Position numbers and translations under genes: made by a program. Under the pieces are notes generated by a model. It searched no databases. It saw only the letters and a program-made list of their open reading frames with translations, and was not told the DNA's origin. Shown here piece after piece: positions 51,674 through 60,573 of a stretch of 64,000 nucleotides of DNA. Every line of letters starts with the position of its first letter. The stretch's first letter is position 1. Source of the DNA: Pseudomonas sp. Irchel s3h14 (lineage in GTDB: Bacteria > Pseudomonadota > Gammaproteobacteria > Pseudomonadales > Pseudomonadaceae); assembly GCF_900187425.1 (NCBI RefSeq), contig NZ_FYDJ01000019.1:34094-98093 (forward strand). The letters run 5' to 3'.

Positions 51674-51703
51674 AAAACGGGCGCTCATTCGGGCGCCCGT
51701 TTT
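51674..51703 (+). terminator. Intrinsic terminator
   Basis: AAAACGGGCGC pairs with GCGCCCGTTTT around an 8-nt loop, directly after the stop of the small gene at 51398. The A/T tails make it usable from either side. Confidence 0.8.
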
Positions 51704-51770
51704 GTATTGTGGTGGTTATCTACGAGTACCCGTTGCTATCGGGAATGTGCTCCAGAGCCCCTCAAAAAAA

Positions 51771-51882
51771 ATGTGAAAATAAATGTGAAGATGATTCGGT
51801 CAAAAACCGCTATAAAATCGTATTTAGCCCAATAAAATAAGGGTTGTTAGACGATTAAATATGTGAAATAAAATGTGAAGAA
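51771..51882 (+). promoter_or_regulatory. Duplicated TGTGAA repeats in the Fic promoter
   Basis: ATGTGAAAATAAATGTGAAG at 51771-51790 and ATGTGAAATAAAATGTGAAG at 51861-51880 are near-identical, each holding two ATGTGAA units 12 bp apart. An AT-rich region with TATAAA-like sequence lies between. The layout suggests an operator pair around the promoter, perhaps for autoregulation by the winged-helix part of the Fic protein (inference). Confidence 0.55.
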
Positions 51883-51903
51883 TTTAAGACGGTACAGACC
51901 GCT

Positions 51904-53097
51904 ATGTCGCTGATCACATCGAAGTCCTGGCTCGATCCGATTCTGCCCGAGACGTTGCCACCCTCCATCATCGCTCTTGCGGATGCATTGCCTCGCAAGA
52001 CGCAATTTTTAGCCGGGCGGCTTCCGCCTGAAACCGCCACACGTCTTGGCCGTCTGCTGCAAATCACCAATACGTACTACTCGAACCTGATCGAAGGGCA
52101 ATACACCGAGCCCGCCGAAATGCAAAAAGCACAAGCGGCGCCGGTCAAAGATCGCAAACAGCTTAAAAACCTGGCGGTTGAACAGATGGCGGTGCAAGCG
52201 TTGCTCGAACGGGCGTTGCGCCAGCGTGCGCCGTTTGCCTGGGGTGACATGTTCGCACCTGAGCTTGTGAGCACAGCACACAAACGGCTTTTTCGCGGTG
52301 CCAGTGACGCGGAACGAACACTGTCAGATGGCTCGATTATGCAGCCCGGTATCCTGCGGTCGGTCACAGGTCAGAACGTTGTCGTTGGCAATCATGATGC
52401 ACCGGGCGCCTGTGCTGTGGACGGAATGCTGCGACACCTTCAGGCAGGCTTTGGCCGACAGACAGACTCCCGCCGTCAGCTTATTTCTGCGCTTGCCTAC
52501 CATCATCGCCTCGCTTGGGTTCACCCCTTTGCCGACGGGAATGGTCGGGTTGCTCGGTTGGTCACGCATCTTCAGTTGGTGCGTTTGGGGCTGAAGCCAA
52601 CGTTATGGTCACTGTCTCGCGGCCTTGCAAGGCAACACCAGAATTACTACACCGCCCTGACCATGGCCGACCGCCCAAGAGAGGGTGATCTGGACGGACG
52701 AGGTCAGCTATCCCAGCGACGCTATTTCGAATTCATCGAGTTCATGCTGCAGGTTTGTCACGATCAGGTCGATTACATGACCGCAGCGGTGGACCCGTCT
52801 CAGCTTCGAGAGCGCGTGATACGCGCGTTTCACTACAACGAAAAACTTAAACAACAAGGCATTCGCCCGGAAAGTGCGCCAGCAATCATTGCGCTAATCA
52901 CCCAAGGAAGCCTGCCGCGCAACGAAATAAAGACCTTCACCGGCCTTACACCACGCCCGGCAATCGATGAGCTTTCGCGGTTAATCAAAGTCGGCCTGGT
53001 GGAAAGCCAAACGCCTAAATCCCGGATCGTCACGCCCGGCCTGCCCGCTTGGTTTGCCCAAGATATTTTTCCGGATTTGCATCGACGGTTTCAGTAA
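51904..53097 (+). CDS. Fic family AMP-transferase (class II)
   Basis: The 397-residue protein has the Fic catalytic motif HPFADGNGRVARL (His207) and an N-terminal inhibitory motif SNLIEG (Ser60-Glu64), so it is a class II, self-inhibited enzyme. Fic domains add AMP to target proteins. The C-terminal ~110 residues (ALITQGSLPRNEIKTFTGLTPRPAIDELSRLIKVG) look like a winged helix. No antitoxin gene is next to it. Upstream TGTGAA repeats and a strong terminator bracket it as a single transcription unit. Confidence 0.93.
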   Translation: MSLITSKSWLDPILPETLPPSIIALADALPRKTQFLAGRLPPETATRLGRLLQITNTYYSNLIEGQYTEPAEMQKAQAAPVKDRKQLKNLAVEQMAVQALLERALRQRAPFAWGDMFAPELVSTAHKRLFRGASDAERTLSDGSIMQPGILRSVTGQNVVVGNHDAPGACAVDGMLRHLQAGFGRQTDSRRQLISALAYHHRLAWVHPFADGNGRVARLVTHLQLVRLGLKPTLWSLSRGLARQHQNYYTALTMADRPREGDLDGRGQLSQRRYFEFIEFMLQVCHDQVDYMTAAVDPSQLRERVIRAFHYNEKLKQQGIRPESAPAIIALITQGSLPRNEIKTFTGLTPRPAIDELSRLIKVGLVESQTPKSRIVTPGLPAWFAQDIFPDLHRRFQ

Positions 53098-53114
53098 TTG
53101 GAATTAATGAAAAC

Positions 53115-53141
53115 GGGCGCCATCAAGGCGCCCATTTTTTT
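53115..53141 (+). terminator. Intrinsic terminator of the fic gene
   Basis: GGGCGCC-ATCAA-GGCGCCC is a 7-bp GC stem followed by ATTTTTTT, 17 bp after the fic stop codon. Confidence 0.9.
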
Positions 53142-53285
53142 GTGTCCACAAACAAAGAGGTGCGGGCTTGCCAGCTCCGAGCGAAATCAAGGATTGTGTG
53201 CGCAAATGGCTGAAGCGGAGGTTATCGCACGGTCAACTGCTCAATGGCCGAAAATCCATCGTTCCACAGTCTGGATGAATTCAAA

Positions 53286-53600
53286 ATGGGTCAAATGACT
53301 GAACAATTGATCGACGTTCTGGATCAGCTCGCCACCGTGCTTGAAAGCGATGGAGCTACTCACTGGAGCCAGTGGATGCGCAAGGCCAAGGCGCATTTGA
53401 TGAACTCTGATTACTACGGGGTTGAATACTTTCTGTCAGCCCTTGGCGGAATGGGTTCGCTCAATGACCTGGTCCTTGGGCAACACCACGTCGATGGTGT
53501 TTGGGCCTGGAAGCCCGGGTATGTCGAGTTGAACACAAGATTTGATGCGTTACGCAGCGAAGCCGCAGCGCTCGCCACTGCCATAAAACGTGCGCAGTAA
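53286..53600 (+). CDS. DUF6966 family protein (possible immunity protein)
   Basis: The 104-residue protein (from ATG 53286) has the family pattern of DUF6966: LDQLATVLESDGATHWSQWM then YGVEYFLSALGGMGSLNDLV. The start is uncertain; ATG 53244 would add 14 residues, but 53286 has the better ribosome-site spacing (GGATGA). Such proteins are common as orphan immunity-like genes. No toxin is adjacent. It is on the same strand as the next gene, separated by 54 bp. Confidence 0.68.
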   Translation: MGQMTEQLIDVLDQLATVLESDGATHWSQWMRKAKAHLMNSDYYGVEYFLSALGGMGSLNDLVLGQHHVDGVWAWKPGYVELNTRFDALRSEAAALATAIKRAQ

Positions 53601-53654
53601 AATAGATCTGTCCCCCATTTAATTCCTGCAATCTGATATGGAGAGCCTATCGCT

Positions 53655-54317
53655 TTGAATTACGGACAAGACGTTACTGTTGTAGAAGCCTTTCAAAAGC
53701 TTGCACGCAGTATTGACATTGAGTTTCCAGAACGCCTCGCGACACTCATGGGGATAGCGCATACGCTTCCAGCAGCGGCAGCACTAAGTAGCCTTGAAGA
53801 TTTTCTATGGCTTGACGCCGAGGAGGCCGAGCGAGAAATCAATGAGTGGCTCAATCCAAATGATCAACAAGGTCGAACCTTTCTTCCCTTTGCGACTACT
53901 GGCGGTGGAGAGCCTTACTGCGTGGTACGTTTGGAAAACGGCGCTTCGGGGATTGCTCGGATAGTTCATTTTGCACAGCCATCTTCACTCGCCCATGCCG
54001 ATATCTCGTCATTCGTGGCCAGGGAATACGTGCGCATTGCAACAAATCTGTCCTGGCTATCGCCTCAAGCGGATTTCAGTGCAGCACTGATAAGTGAAGT
54101 GGCATTGATCCAGGCAGCGCTACTGCCCTCAGACTATGAATTTCTTAAGGATTTGTTCAGCCGGCAATGCGTTGACAAGAGCTACAAGGCAGGGCCAAGA
54201 AGTATCCCGAAAACTGTCAAAGCCTTCATTTCTCAAGAAGAAGAGGACGCGTTAGCTGCCAGGCTGCAACATCCAAACCCCATCGAGTTCGAAGCTCTTC
54301 GTGCCTGGATGCGCTGA
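53655..54317 (+). CDS. SMI1/KNR4-like protein (possible immunity protein)
   Basis: The 220-residue protein has features reminiscent of the SUKH (SMI1/KNR4) fold: WLDAEEAEREINEWLNP, then FLPFATTGGGEPYCVVRLEN, the usual glycine-rich turn. TTG at 53655 is chosen because of the GGAGAG site 9 bases upstream; the next ATG would remove the first 31 residues. GC content is lower than the core genes. SUKH proteins protect against contact-dependent toxins, but no toxin gene lies nearby, so this would be an orphan. Family call is moderate. Confidence 0.65.
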   Translation: MNYGQDVTVVEAFQKLARSIDIEFPERLATLMGIAHTLPAAAALSSLEDFLWLDAEEAEREINEWLNPNDQQGRTFLPFATTGGGEPYCVVRLENGASGIARIVHFAQPSSLAHADISSFVAREYVRIATNLSWLSPQADFSAALISEVALIQAALLPSDYEFLKDLFSRQCVDKSYKAGPRSIPKTVKAFISQEEEDALAARLQHPNPIEFEALRAWMR

Positions 54318-54456
54318 TTGTCTATTTCGCCAGATGAGTCTCAGATCTATTTATAAATCAATCCGTGCCCCTTTGCTCTTCAGGCTGCAGCCCTACGATG
54401 CTGTCGTTCGAGCCCGCAGTCACTGACTCGAATGGATATCGCTACGCCATTGACAA

Positions 54457-55311
54457 TCAAGCCCTGCGCGTAGAGCAATACTCCACAATGAGCTGAGTGA
54501 CCGCAACCACAATCGCCTGATCCGCGTCAGGCGAGGTGAACAGTCGACATTGCGCATCCGGCAAATCCGGCAACCCTTGTTCTACCCCAATCACCGCCAA
54601 TCCTTGCCCCAACTGACTCAGTGGCATGGGCGCTACCGCGAAGCCTGCCAGGGCCGCCGCCCGCAACCCGGCGGTGCTGCTGCACAACATCGCTGTGCGT
54701 TGGGCGATTCCCGCCTGCGCCAGTCTCGTCAGCGCGGCCTCGCGATAAGGGCACGGCTCGGGGAACAGGGCCAGCGGCAACGGCGTGGGTAACCGGGCGA
54801 CGGGTTGCGCCGACCAGGCCCACACCAGCGGTTCTTGCCATAGCAACAGCCCCGCTTCGCTGGTTTCGCACAGCGAACCGATGACCACTTCCAGATGCCC
54901 TTGCTTCATCAGCGCCAGTAACGTACCCGGAATGTTCACCTGCACCTCGATCTTCATCCCGGGGTACTGCGCCGCGAAATCCTGAACAGTGCGCAGCAAT
55001 CGAGACTCGACAAAATCTTCGGACACCCCGATCCGCAGTCGCCCGTGAAACGGTGTGCGTGTCAGGTCTGTCCAGGCATCACGGTTCAGCGCGAGGATCG
55101 TGCGCGCATAAGAGACCAGGCGCTCGCCATCGGCCGTCAGTTGCTGGGAACGGGTGGTGCGCGTCAACAAGGGTTTACCAATCTGTTCTTCCAATCGCCG
55201 CACATGGCCACTGACCGCCGACTGAGTCAGGTGCAACTTTTGGGCGGCACGACTGAAGCCGTCTTCATCGACGACGGTGACAAATGTCTTGAGCAGCAGA
55301 GCATCGAACAT
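54457..55311 (-). CDS. LysR family transcriptional regulator
   Basis: The 284-residue LysR protein has the HTH FVTVVDEDGFSRAAQKLHLT then QSAVSGHVRRLEEQIGKPLL and a substrate-binding domain. ATG at 55311 begins MFDALLLKTF; an earlier codon at 55329 adds six residues. It is divergent from the azoreductase gene at 55417, which is the likely target. The 105-bp intergenic region is AT-rich with a TTGCAA-like motif. The Pseudomonas LysR-AzoR pairing is common. Confidence 0.92.
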   Translation of the reverse strand: MFDALLLKTFVTVVDEDGFSRAAQKLHLTQSAVSGHVRRLEEQIGKPLLTRTTRSQQLTADGERLVSYARTILALNRDAWTDLTRTPFHGRLRIGVSEDFVESRLLRTVQDFAAQYPGMKIEVQVNIPGTLLALMKQGHLEVVIGSLCETSEAGLLLWQEPLVWAWSAQPVARLPTPLPLALFPEPCPYREAALTRLAQAGIAQRTAMLCSSTAGLRAAALAGFAVAPMPLSQLGQGLAVIGVEQGLPDLPDAQCRLFTSPDADQAIVVAVTQLIVEYCSTRRA

Positions 55312-55416
55312 AGTTTTATACGTGATCAATCGAGTAGGAATTTACGATTTATATTTCAAATACAACTATGTTGCAATGCTCTCACCTGCCCTGCCCCCCA
55401 TCATTCAAGGTGTGCC

Positions 55417-56055
55417 ATGACGACTCTTCTGCATATTCAGTGTTCTCCACGCAAGCAGCGTTCGGCTTCCCTTGAAGTCGCCCGCAGCTTCATTGCGCGT
55501 TATCAAGCAAACACCCCGGACACCGAAATCATCACCCTCGACCTCTGGAACATGGCGCTGCCGGAATTCGATGATCTGGCCATGGAGGCCAAATACGCCG
55601 GGCTCAATGGCACGCCGTTGACCGCCGCACAACAAGACGCCTGGAACACGTTAAAAGAGTTGGCTAGTCACCTGCATCGCGCGGATGTACTCGTGATGTC
55701 CGTACCGCTGTGGAATTTCAGCATCCCGTACAAACTCAAGCACTTCATCGACCTGGTATCACAGAAAGACATCCTGTTCAGCGTTGACCCGGAACGCGGT
55801 CTGGAAGGCATGCTGCACAACAAACTCGCCGTGGTGATGTACGCCCGCGGCCTGGATTTTTCGGCGCAGTCGAGCACACCGGCGGAGCGCTTCGACTTCC
55901 AGAAGCCCTACGTGGAAGCCTGGCTGAAATTTATCGGCGTCACGGATGTGCATTCGGTGATTGTGGAGAAAACCATCCTGGGGGAAGACGTTGATCTGCG
56001 CGCGCGTGAGGACGCGACTCAGCAGGCCAGGAGCCTGGCAGACAAGTTCAAGTGA
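55417..56055 (+). CDS. azoR: FMN-dependent NADH:quinone oxidoreductase / azoreductase
   Basis: The 212-residue flavoprotein begins MTTLLHIQCSPRKQRSASLE (FMN phosphate loop) and has VLVMSVPLWNFSIPYKLKHF with the NF..P..LK motif, then FIDLVSQKDILFSV, typical of AzoR. The enzyme reduces quinones and azo compounds using NADH. It is divergent from the LysR gene. AAGGTGTGCC precedes the ATG. Several azoR paralogues are usual in Pseudomonas, so a numbered gene name is not given. Confidence 0.9.
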   Translation: MTTLLHIQCSPRKQRSASLEVARSFIARYQANTPDTEIITLDLWNMALPEFDDLAMEAKYAGLNGTPLTAAQQDAWNTLKELASHLHRADVLVMSVPLWNFSIPYKLKHFIDLVSQKDILFSVDPERGLEGMLHNKLAVVMYARGLDFSAQSSTPAERFDFQKPYVEAWLKFIGVTDVHSVIVEKTILGEDVDLRAREDATQQARSLADKFK

Positions 56056-56066
56056 AGTAAATGAAC

Positions 56067-56411
56067 TCACTCTTGCCTGACAATATCGACCGAGATCTCC
56101 ACCGCCGCAATCGTGCCTCTGTTCTCAAGCCAGTGTGTGGTGTTCCTGTCCTCGGGCCAGCCCACTCCCGGCCCGTAATCCGTGGCGACTCCATTTCGAT
56201 GGTCAGTGATCGTTCCTTGCAGAATGTAGACGGTGCCCGGTCTGTCTACATGGTTGTGAATCGGCCCGAAGACGCCTCCAGGCTCGATGGTCACCCTGCG
56301 CATCCTAAGTTGGCGCCCTGCCATACCCTCGATCTCAGGACCCAGGTCAATCGTTGCCAGTAACTTCACCGTTACCCCTTTCGTCTCAGGTGCCACCTGT
56401 TCGTTGCTCAT
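56067..56411 (-). CDS. Cupin domain protein
   Basis: The 114-residue protein is a single cupin: MRRVTIEPGGVFGPIHNHVD with metal-ligand His residues, TVYILQGTITDHRNGV, then GVGWPEDRNTTHWLENRG. It is similar to small cupins that bind a metal and an unknown ligand. No partner gene is adjacent; it converges with the azoreductase gene. ATG at 56411 follows GGGAGCGCG. Confidence 0.87.
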   Translation of the reverse strand: MSNEQVAPETKGVTVKLLATIDLGPEIEGMAGRQLRMRRVTIEPGGVFGPIHNHVDRPGTVYILQGTITDHRNGVATDYGPGVGWPEDRNTTHWLENRGTIAAVEISVDIVRQE

Positions 56412-56789
56412 CGCGCTCCCCTCTGTATATACAGGGCCTAACTAGAAGTAGAGACACTAAAAGGTGTGATCAGTCGGGAGGCGACAAAGGGTCGATTGCC
56501 GCCCCTCCAACAAAAAAGCTGAACGCCCGGCCGGTGCTGGAATTTGCCTGCGTTAAAGGTTTTGGTTGTTAAGCCGATTCAAAATGAACTTGTACTCAAA
56601 ATCGACGAAGGACCGTCCATGAACTCCCCTCGTAAAACCGGAAATGCAGATTCCTCACTATTCCTTAGCCTCCAACGACAACGGAGCACCGTCTCGGCTA
56701 CGCCGCAATAACCTCCAAACCTCGATAACCCTACAAAGTACGCGCCCGCTATCGCGATGAATTCGTGGTGCGCCAAGGAGCTGATTGCT
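56412..56789. other. Gene-free stretch
   Basis: No gene is supported. It carries the promoter area of the lipoprotein at 56790 and no recognised repeat. Confidence 0.35.
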
Positions 56790-58166
56790 GTGAGATTACT
56801 ATTTCGCCTGACGGGCGCAGCCCTTGCCGTGTCCCTGACTGGTTGTGTCCTGCAAGGCAATGGGATGGCCGATTACTACAAACGCGTCGCTGCCGAGCGC
56901 GAAGTAGAAAATAAAGCCATGACAAACCGTATAAAATCCCTCTCGCTGCCGCTGGATAGCACTTTCGGACTCGGCCGAACTGCCGTGTTAACAGTGAATG
57001 TACCCTCTGAAGACGCCGCGCCAGCCACCCAAACCCGGCTATTCGCTGACTGCGATTCGGCGAAAGTATCCATGACCTATCGACGTGCAAAGGACTTGAG
57101 CAGTCCTTATTTCCTGCCGACCGAACCCGCGCGGATCATCGCCCAGCAGATGTGCCTAGCAGTCCGAAATAGCGCCTGGAAGCAACTGCTCGGCGACAGC
57201 GAAGACATCTTGTTGTTAGACCCCGGCACCCTCGGAATGGATAACTCCCGACGCGCCATATGGGCGGGTATCGACTATGGCCGCACCCGCCTCGATGAAA
57301 ACGAAGGGAAGCCTTATGACCGACAGTTGGAGCGTGTCGAGGTCGACTGTGCTACCCGCCAGGCCAGCAACCGCTTGGCCTATCGTTTAAGTGGCCAGAG
57401 TGTGCTGCCAGCGTCCGTTCAGCCGCTTGACAGTGCATTGGACAACGCGCAACGCATTCGATTGATCGACGCTGTGTGCGCCGAACCCGTCAATCTGGCG
57501 CAACTCGCCACTCCAGTCATCCGGAAAAAACTACCGCCTACCATGCGCACGCCTGAGGTTCCGACATCACTGCTGGCACAGGTAACCAAACTGCCTCAGG
57601 GACAACCGACCCACACGCTCAGCCATTTGCAACTCACATACAGCGCTTCCTCTCCAATAGTGCCAGGCGCCGTGATCAACGACAGCCCATTGGACCTGTA
57701 TCTGCAACCGGGACCGGCCCGTGGACTATGGCGTGAACAGGCGGCGGGTGCCTTGGGCAAGGAGTATGTGAGCATCCGCTGGCGCGGGCTGATCGAGCTT
57801 GCCGCGACGAGCGGCGCTCCGGTCGCTGGAAAAACTGGCCAGTCAAGCACTCTCAACAGCATTGACCTGGATGGCGATTGGCAAAACCTCAAACCTGGGT
57901 CTGCTATTGCCTACAACAAAAGCTTTACTGACAACGCTGGCAAACCGTTTGTGCAACATTTTAAATGTACGGTGAGTGAATCCTTTCCTGCCACCCAAAA
58001 AGTCACTTCGCTGCAAGGGATGGCGCGTAATGTTTCTTGCGCCGCAAACAACGGGCTGAAGACAGATAGTGTGTACCTCTACCTGGAGGCCTATGACCTG
58101 TTCGTGGAAACCTCTGATATTTCCATGCTCCTGGTCCAGGTCAAAACGCTCAAGGCGGCAGAATAG
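56790..58166 (+). CDS. Large hypothetical lipoprotein
   Basis: The 458-residue protein starts at GTG 56790, fixed by an AAGGAG site nine bases upstream. An ATG at 56757 is in frame but would spoil the signal. The signal LLFRLTGAALAVSLTGC ends in a lipobox (Cys about residue 20). No known domain is seen. The mature part has a central pattern of paired Cys (ADCDSAKVSM, QMCLAVRNS, VDCATRQASN) and a C-terminal beta-rich half. It looks like an exported outer-membrane-associated protein of accessory origin. Confidence 0.72.
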   Translation: MRLLFRLTGAALAVSLTGCVLQGNGMADYYKRVAAEREVENKAMTNRIKSLSLPLDSTFGLGRTAVLTVNVPSEDAAPATQTRLFADCDSAKVSMTYRRAKDLSSPYFLPTEPARIIAQQMCLAVRNSAWKQLLGDSEDILLLDPGTLGMDNSRRAIWAGIDYGRTRLDENEGKPYDRQLERVEVDCATRQASNRLAYRLSGQSVLPASVQPLDSALDNAQRIRLIDAVCAEPVNLAQLATPVIRKKLPPTMRTPEVPTSLLAQVTKLPQGQPTHTLSHLQLTYSASSPIVPGAVINDSPLDLYLQPGPARGLWREQAAGALGKEYVSIRWRGLIELAATSGAPVAGKTGQSSTLNSIDLDGDWQNLKPGSAIAYNKSFTDNAGKPFVQHFKCTVSESFPATQKVTSLQGMARNVSCAANNGLKTDSVYLYLEAYDLFVETSDISMLLVQVKTLKAAE

Positions 58167-58502
58167 CGCGCAACCCCGGAGGTTTACCTTCACGACCAGC
58201 CTGATCGACACGCCCCGGAATCGCCGGGATTCTGGGGCTTGGGCAGCTATTGAATCGAGCAGTCGGCCAATGTTGAAACGGCTGCTTTCGATTTCTGCCC
58301 GTCGCCACCCTCAGCTATGGGGCTTGGGGCTGGCGACCAGTTAAACATTGAGAGTTGGATGGAGTGATGGTGTTAAATCCAGTCCGGGATACGACTACCA
58401 CCCCCTAATGTTTGAGGCTTCAATCGAGACGAACCTGCTGGGTGACCCGCGGTAACCAATGCGGTTTAATGCCAGGCGGGCGAGCTAAGTGAGAGTACCC
58501 AC
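58167..58502. other. Gene-free stretch after the lipoprotein
   Basis: I see no gene. It has a hairpin CCCCGGAATC...GATTCTGGGG near 58213-58238 without a T-run and GC-rich partial inverted repeats. Confidence 0.35.
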
Positions 58503-58835
58503 TTACATCGACTTGACCGAGACCACTTCCACAAATCTGAATTTTTTTCTGGCCGTCTTAGTAGCTTCTTGTTCTGCAACTAGGGAGCTCAGCGTATCGG
58601 CCTCATGTACCATCTCGTGCATCTCGCCTTCAAATTCGTTTCCCACACGGAGCGTGACTCTCAACCTAGGTGTGAAGCCTTTTGAGACTGTCTTTTTCTT
58701 CGCTGCCTTCACCGGTTGCACGATCACAACATCCGGGACTGTGTCCTGCACGTCTGAGTTAATTGCCGGCGCAGAGGGCTCAGAATCACCGAATAGCGCC
58801 CGGCGCATCTCATCTTCCATCAATTCTGTATTCAT
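58503..58835 (-). CDS. Conserved hypothetical protein
   Basis: The 110-residue protein begins MNTELMEDEMRRALFGDSEP and ends ARKKFRFVEVVSVKSM. A Pro/Val/Lys-rich linker (DVVIVQPVKAAKKKTVSK) joins an N-terminal helix to a beta-rich half (RLRVTLRVGNEFEGEMHEMV). I recall similar short proteins in other pseudomonads but no named family. It is cytoplasmic. It stands alone between two gene-free stretches and close to dispersed repeats. Role unknown. Confidence 0.65.
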   Translation of the reverse strand: MNTELMEDEMRRALFGDSEPSAPAINSDVQDTVPDVVIVQPVKAAKKKTVSKGFTPRLRVTLRVGNEFEGEMHEMVHEADTLSSLVAEQEATKTARKKFRFVEVVSVKSM

Positions 58836-58998
58836 ACCATTTCTCAGAAGGGTGTGATCTATAACCTGATCGATTCTATCAGGATGGCCGGACTCTGTAG
58901 TAAAGCGTCGCTGGGGTCAGCCCTGAAGTGGTAAAGGGCCAGCAGATACCGACGAGCGTCAGCGTCTGTCCATCTGCCGCCTATCATGGCGGGCAGCT

Positions 58999-59020
58999 GT
59001 CGGCCAGAAGCGGTCATTCG
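58999..59020 (+). repeat. Dispersed repeat family E, partial copy
   Basis: GTCGGCCAGAAGCGGTCATT resembles sequences at 44698, 45434, 51044 and 59915. Confidence 0.55.
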
Positions 59021-59063
59021 ATATGCTTAAGAAACGTGCCTTTGCGTCATTAATTGTTCCTTG

Positions 59064-59303
59064 TTATTCCCTATTGAAAATTTCATACACCCATTTAGCC
59101 AACACTTCCGGCGACGTCGTTTCCTTCCTTAGACATTCTTCACCGCGGTCTTTCGCAACGATGGCCAGTTTCCCAGATTCAGAAATTTCAATATATGCTC
59201 CCCCAAACTCATCAACCTCAATCCCTAAAGGATATCTATCGTACGGATTCCCCTGTTCAATTGCGTATTTAAAAAAGCATTCGGCTAATTGTTCGAGTTT
59301 CAT
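59064..59303 (-). CDS. Immunity-like small protein (Imm63-like)
   Basis: The 79-residue protein begins MKLEQLAECFFKYAIEQGNP and has EVDEFGGAYIEISESGKLAI then VAKDRGEECLRKETTS. The ERG/DRGEE and TTS..L pattern is similar to immunity protein family 63, recalled from sequence and not checked. GC content is low. The adjacent gene at 59356 is on the same strand and may be cotranscribed. No toxin is visible within the window. Confidence 0.6.
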   Translation of the reverse strand: MKLEQLAECFFKYAIEQGNPYDRYPLGIEVDEFGGAYIEISESGKLAIVAKDRGEECLRKETTSPEVLAKWVYEIFNRE

Positions 59304-59355
59304 TGCTAACCCTCAGCTTATTTTATTACCTTGATGAAACCTTCCTTCAGCAGCC

Positions 59356-59796
59356 TTACTGCCTCTTCAATCCACGCACTGCATTTCGACAATCCAAAAT
59401 CAATTCATCCAGATAAGGGGCTATTTTCACCGCTTCAACCAAATCCAGAGCCTGCTCAGCGGCCTCCCGCAGAGGCTGCCATTCATATTGATCGAAGATC
59501 CACCAATCATCGCAATGAAAAGCTGTCTCAGGCAGCGAATTGCACAAGTCCCAGACCTGCTGTAGTCCAGTCCGAACTTCACATGGCATCGCGGCTCCAC
59601 AGACTGTAAGTGCCTCATTCAGAGGCAGCATCGTTTCCGACCACGCCTCACACGCCGGACAATAAGGGATTGCGTCTCGCTGCGCGTCGGCGTTCATCGC
59701 CAAGAAGGTAAGCCCCGGAATTGCCTCGCACACTGCAAGAACTCGCTTGTACTCATCCTGTCCATACCACTCCCAAAGCGTGGTGGAAAATTCCAT
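59356..59796 (-). CDS. Hypothetical acidic protein with CxxC motif
   Basis: The 146-residue protein begins MEFSTTLWEWYGQDEYKRVL, and the middle has a CPACEAW motif and the following LPLNEALTVCGAAMPCE. It is rich in Trp and acidic residues (FHCDDWWIFDQYEW). An earlier in-frame ATG at 59838 is possible. It is probably a small acidic protein of the immunity type by context. It is on the same strand as the gene at 59064. No named family. Confidence 0.58.
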   Translation of the reverse strand: MEFSTTLWEWYGQDEYKRVLAVCEAIPGLTFLAMNADAQRDAIPYCPACEAWSETMLPLNEALTVCGAAMPCEVRTGLQQVWDLCNSLPETAFHCDDWWIFDQYEWQPLREAAEQALDLVEAVKIAPYLDELILDCRNAVRGLKRQ

Positions 59797-59894
59797 CCTC
59801 AACTCCGCAATGACTTCAGGTGGATTCCCCACCCCCAATTCGAATCATACCCGGTGTTCTAATTGCTTTGAGCGTCCGCTTTGGGTTGTGGACT

Positions 59895-59938
59895 CGGTCG
59901 ATGCAACAGACAGCAATCGGCCAGAAGCAGTCATTCAG
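59895..59938 (-). repeat. Dispersed repeat family E, inverted copy
   Basis: CGGTCGATGCAACAGACAGC (59895-59914) is the exact complement of 51010-51029, and it is followed by AATCGGCCAGAAGCAGTCAT. Confidence 0.7.
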
Positions 59939-59945
59939 ACGTACC

Positions 59946-60573
59946 TACGAAACCAGGAGCGACTCAATGTTCGTAAGCAGGACACGAGTAACTTATCCGG
60001 CCCTGGTTCTACGTTCATCAATTAGCTCCCGAATCGCTACCGTGAGTATACGAGCCCCTCATGTATCTCCTGCGTCGTCAGGCCTGCATAGCCATAATGA
60101 GCTCTGCGGTTCGCTCGTACGCTGCCGACACAGGGCTGGCAAACAGCGGCGAGAGCGGATGTACCCCGCGCTCGAGCGAGGCCGCCTGCAATGGGGCTCA
60201 TCCTGAGCGCGAAGTTCCGGCAGCAGCACGCCATGCAGGCCCGCGGCCATGCCGACCAGTTGCCCGCGCCCCGCCAGATGCTGTGCCCCCGCACCCGGCC
60301 GCCTGAGCCGGCTCAAATTCAGCTCGTCGCGCTGGTGGTTAAAGCCCGGGCGGCTTTGAGCACCCGCAGCATGTCCTCATTCACAAGCGGAATATGCGTC
60401 ACCGCTCCTTCGCGTCCTCACCCCATTTTCCCCTCCCAAGTAGTCTGAAACTCCCACCCCGCTTGGGAGTATCAGCCGATGCGCAATCCCCGGCGCTTAC
60501 ACATAGTTGCAGCCTATGGCAGTACAAAGTCTACGGTCAGGCCTCAATGGCCCGAGTTGCTCTGGAGAAAATC
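59946..60573. other. Gene-poor stretch upstream of the adhesin
   Basis: No gene can be supported. Competing minus-strand frames of about 85 residues lie at 60037-60316; they have no recognisable domain and overlap each other, so a decayed gene is possible. CTCCCAAG and CTTGGGAG (60433-60467) are inverted arms. The adhesin ribosome site TCTGGAGAAAATC lies at its end. Confidence 0.4.

Noticed and set aside
60037..60316. Two overlapping minus-strand frames of about 85 codons
   Set aside because: Neither has a recognised domain or a convincing start, and they overlap in different frames. Possibly a decayed gene, but not supported.
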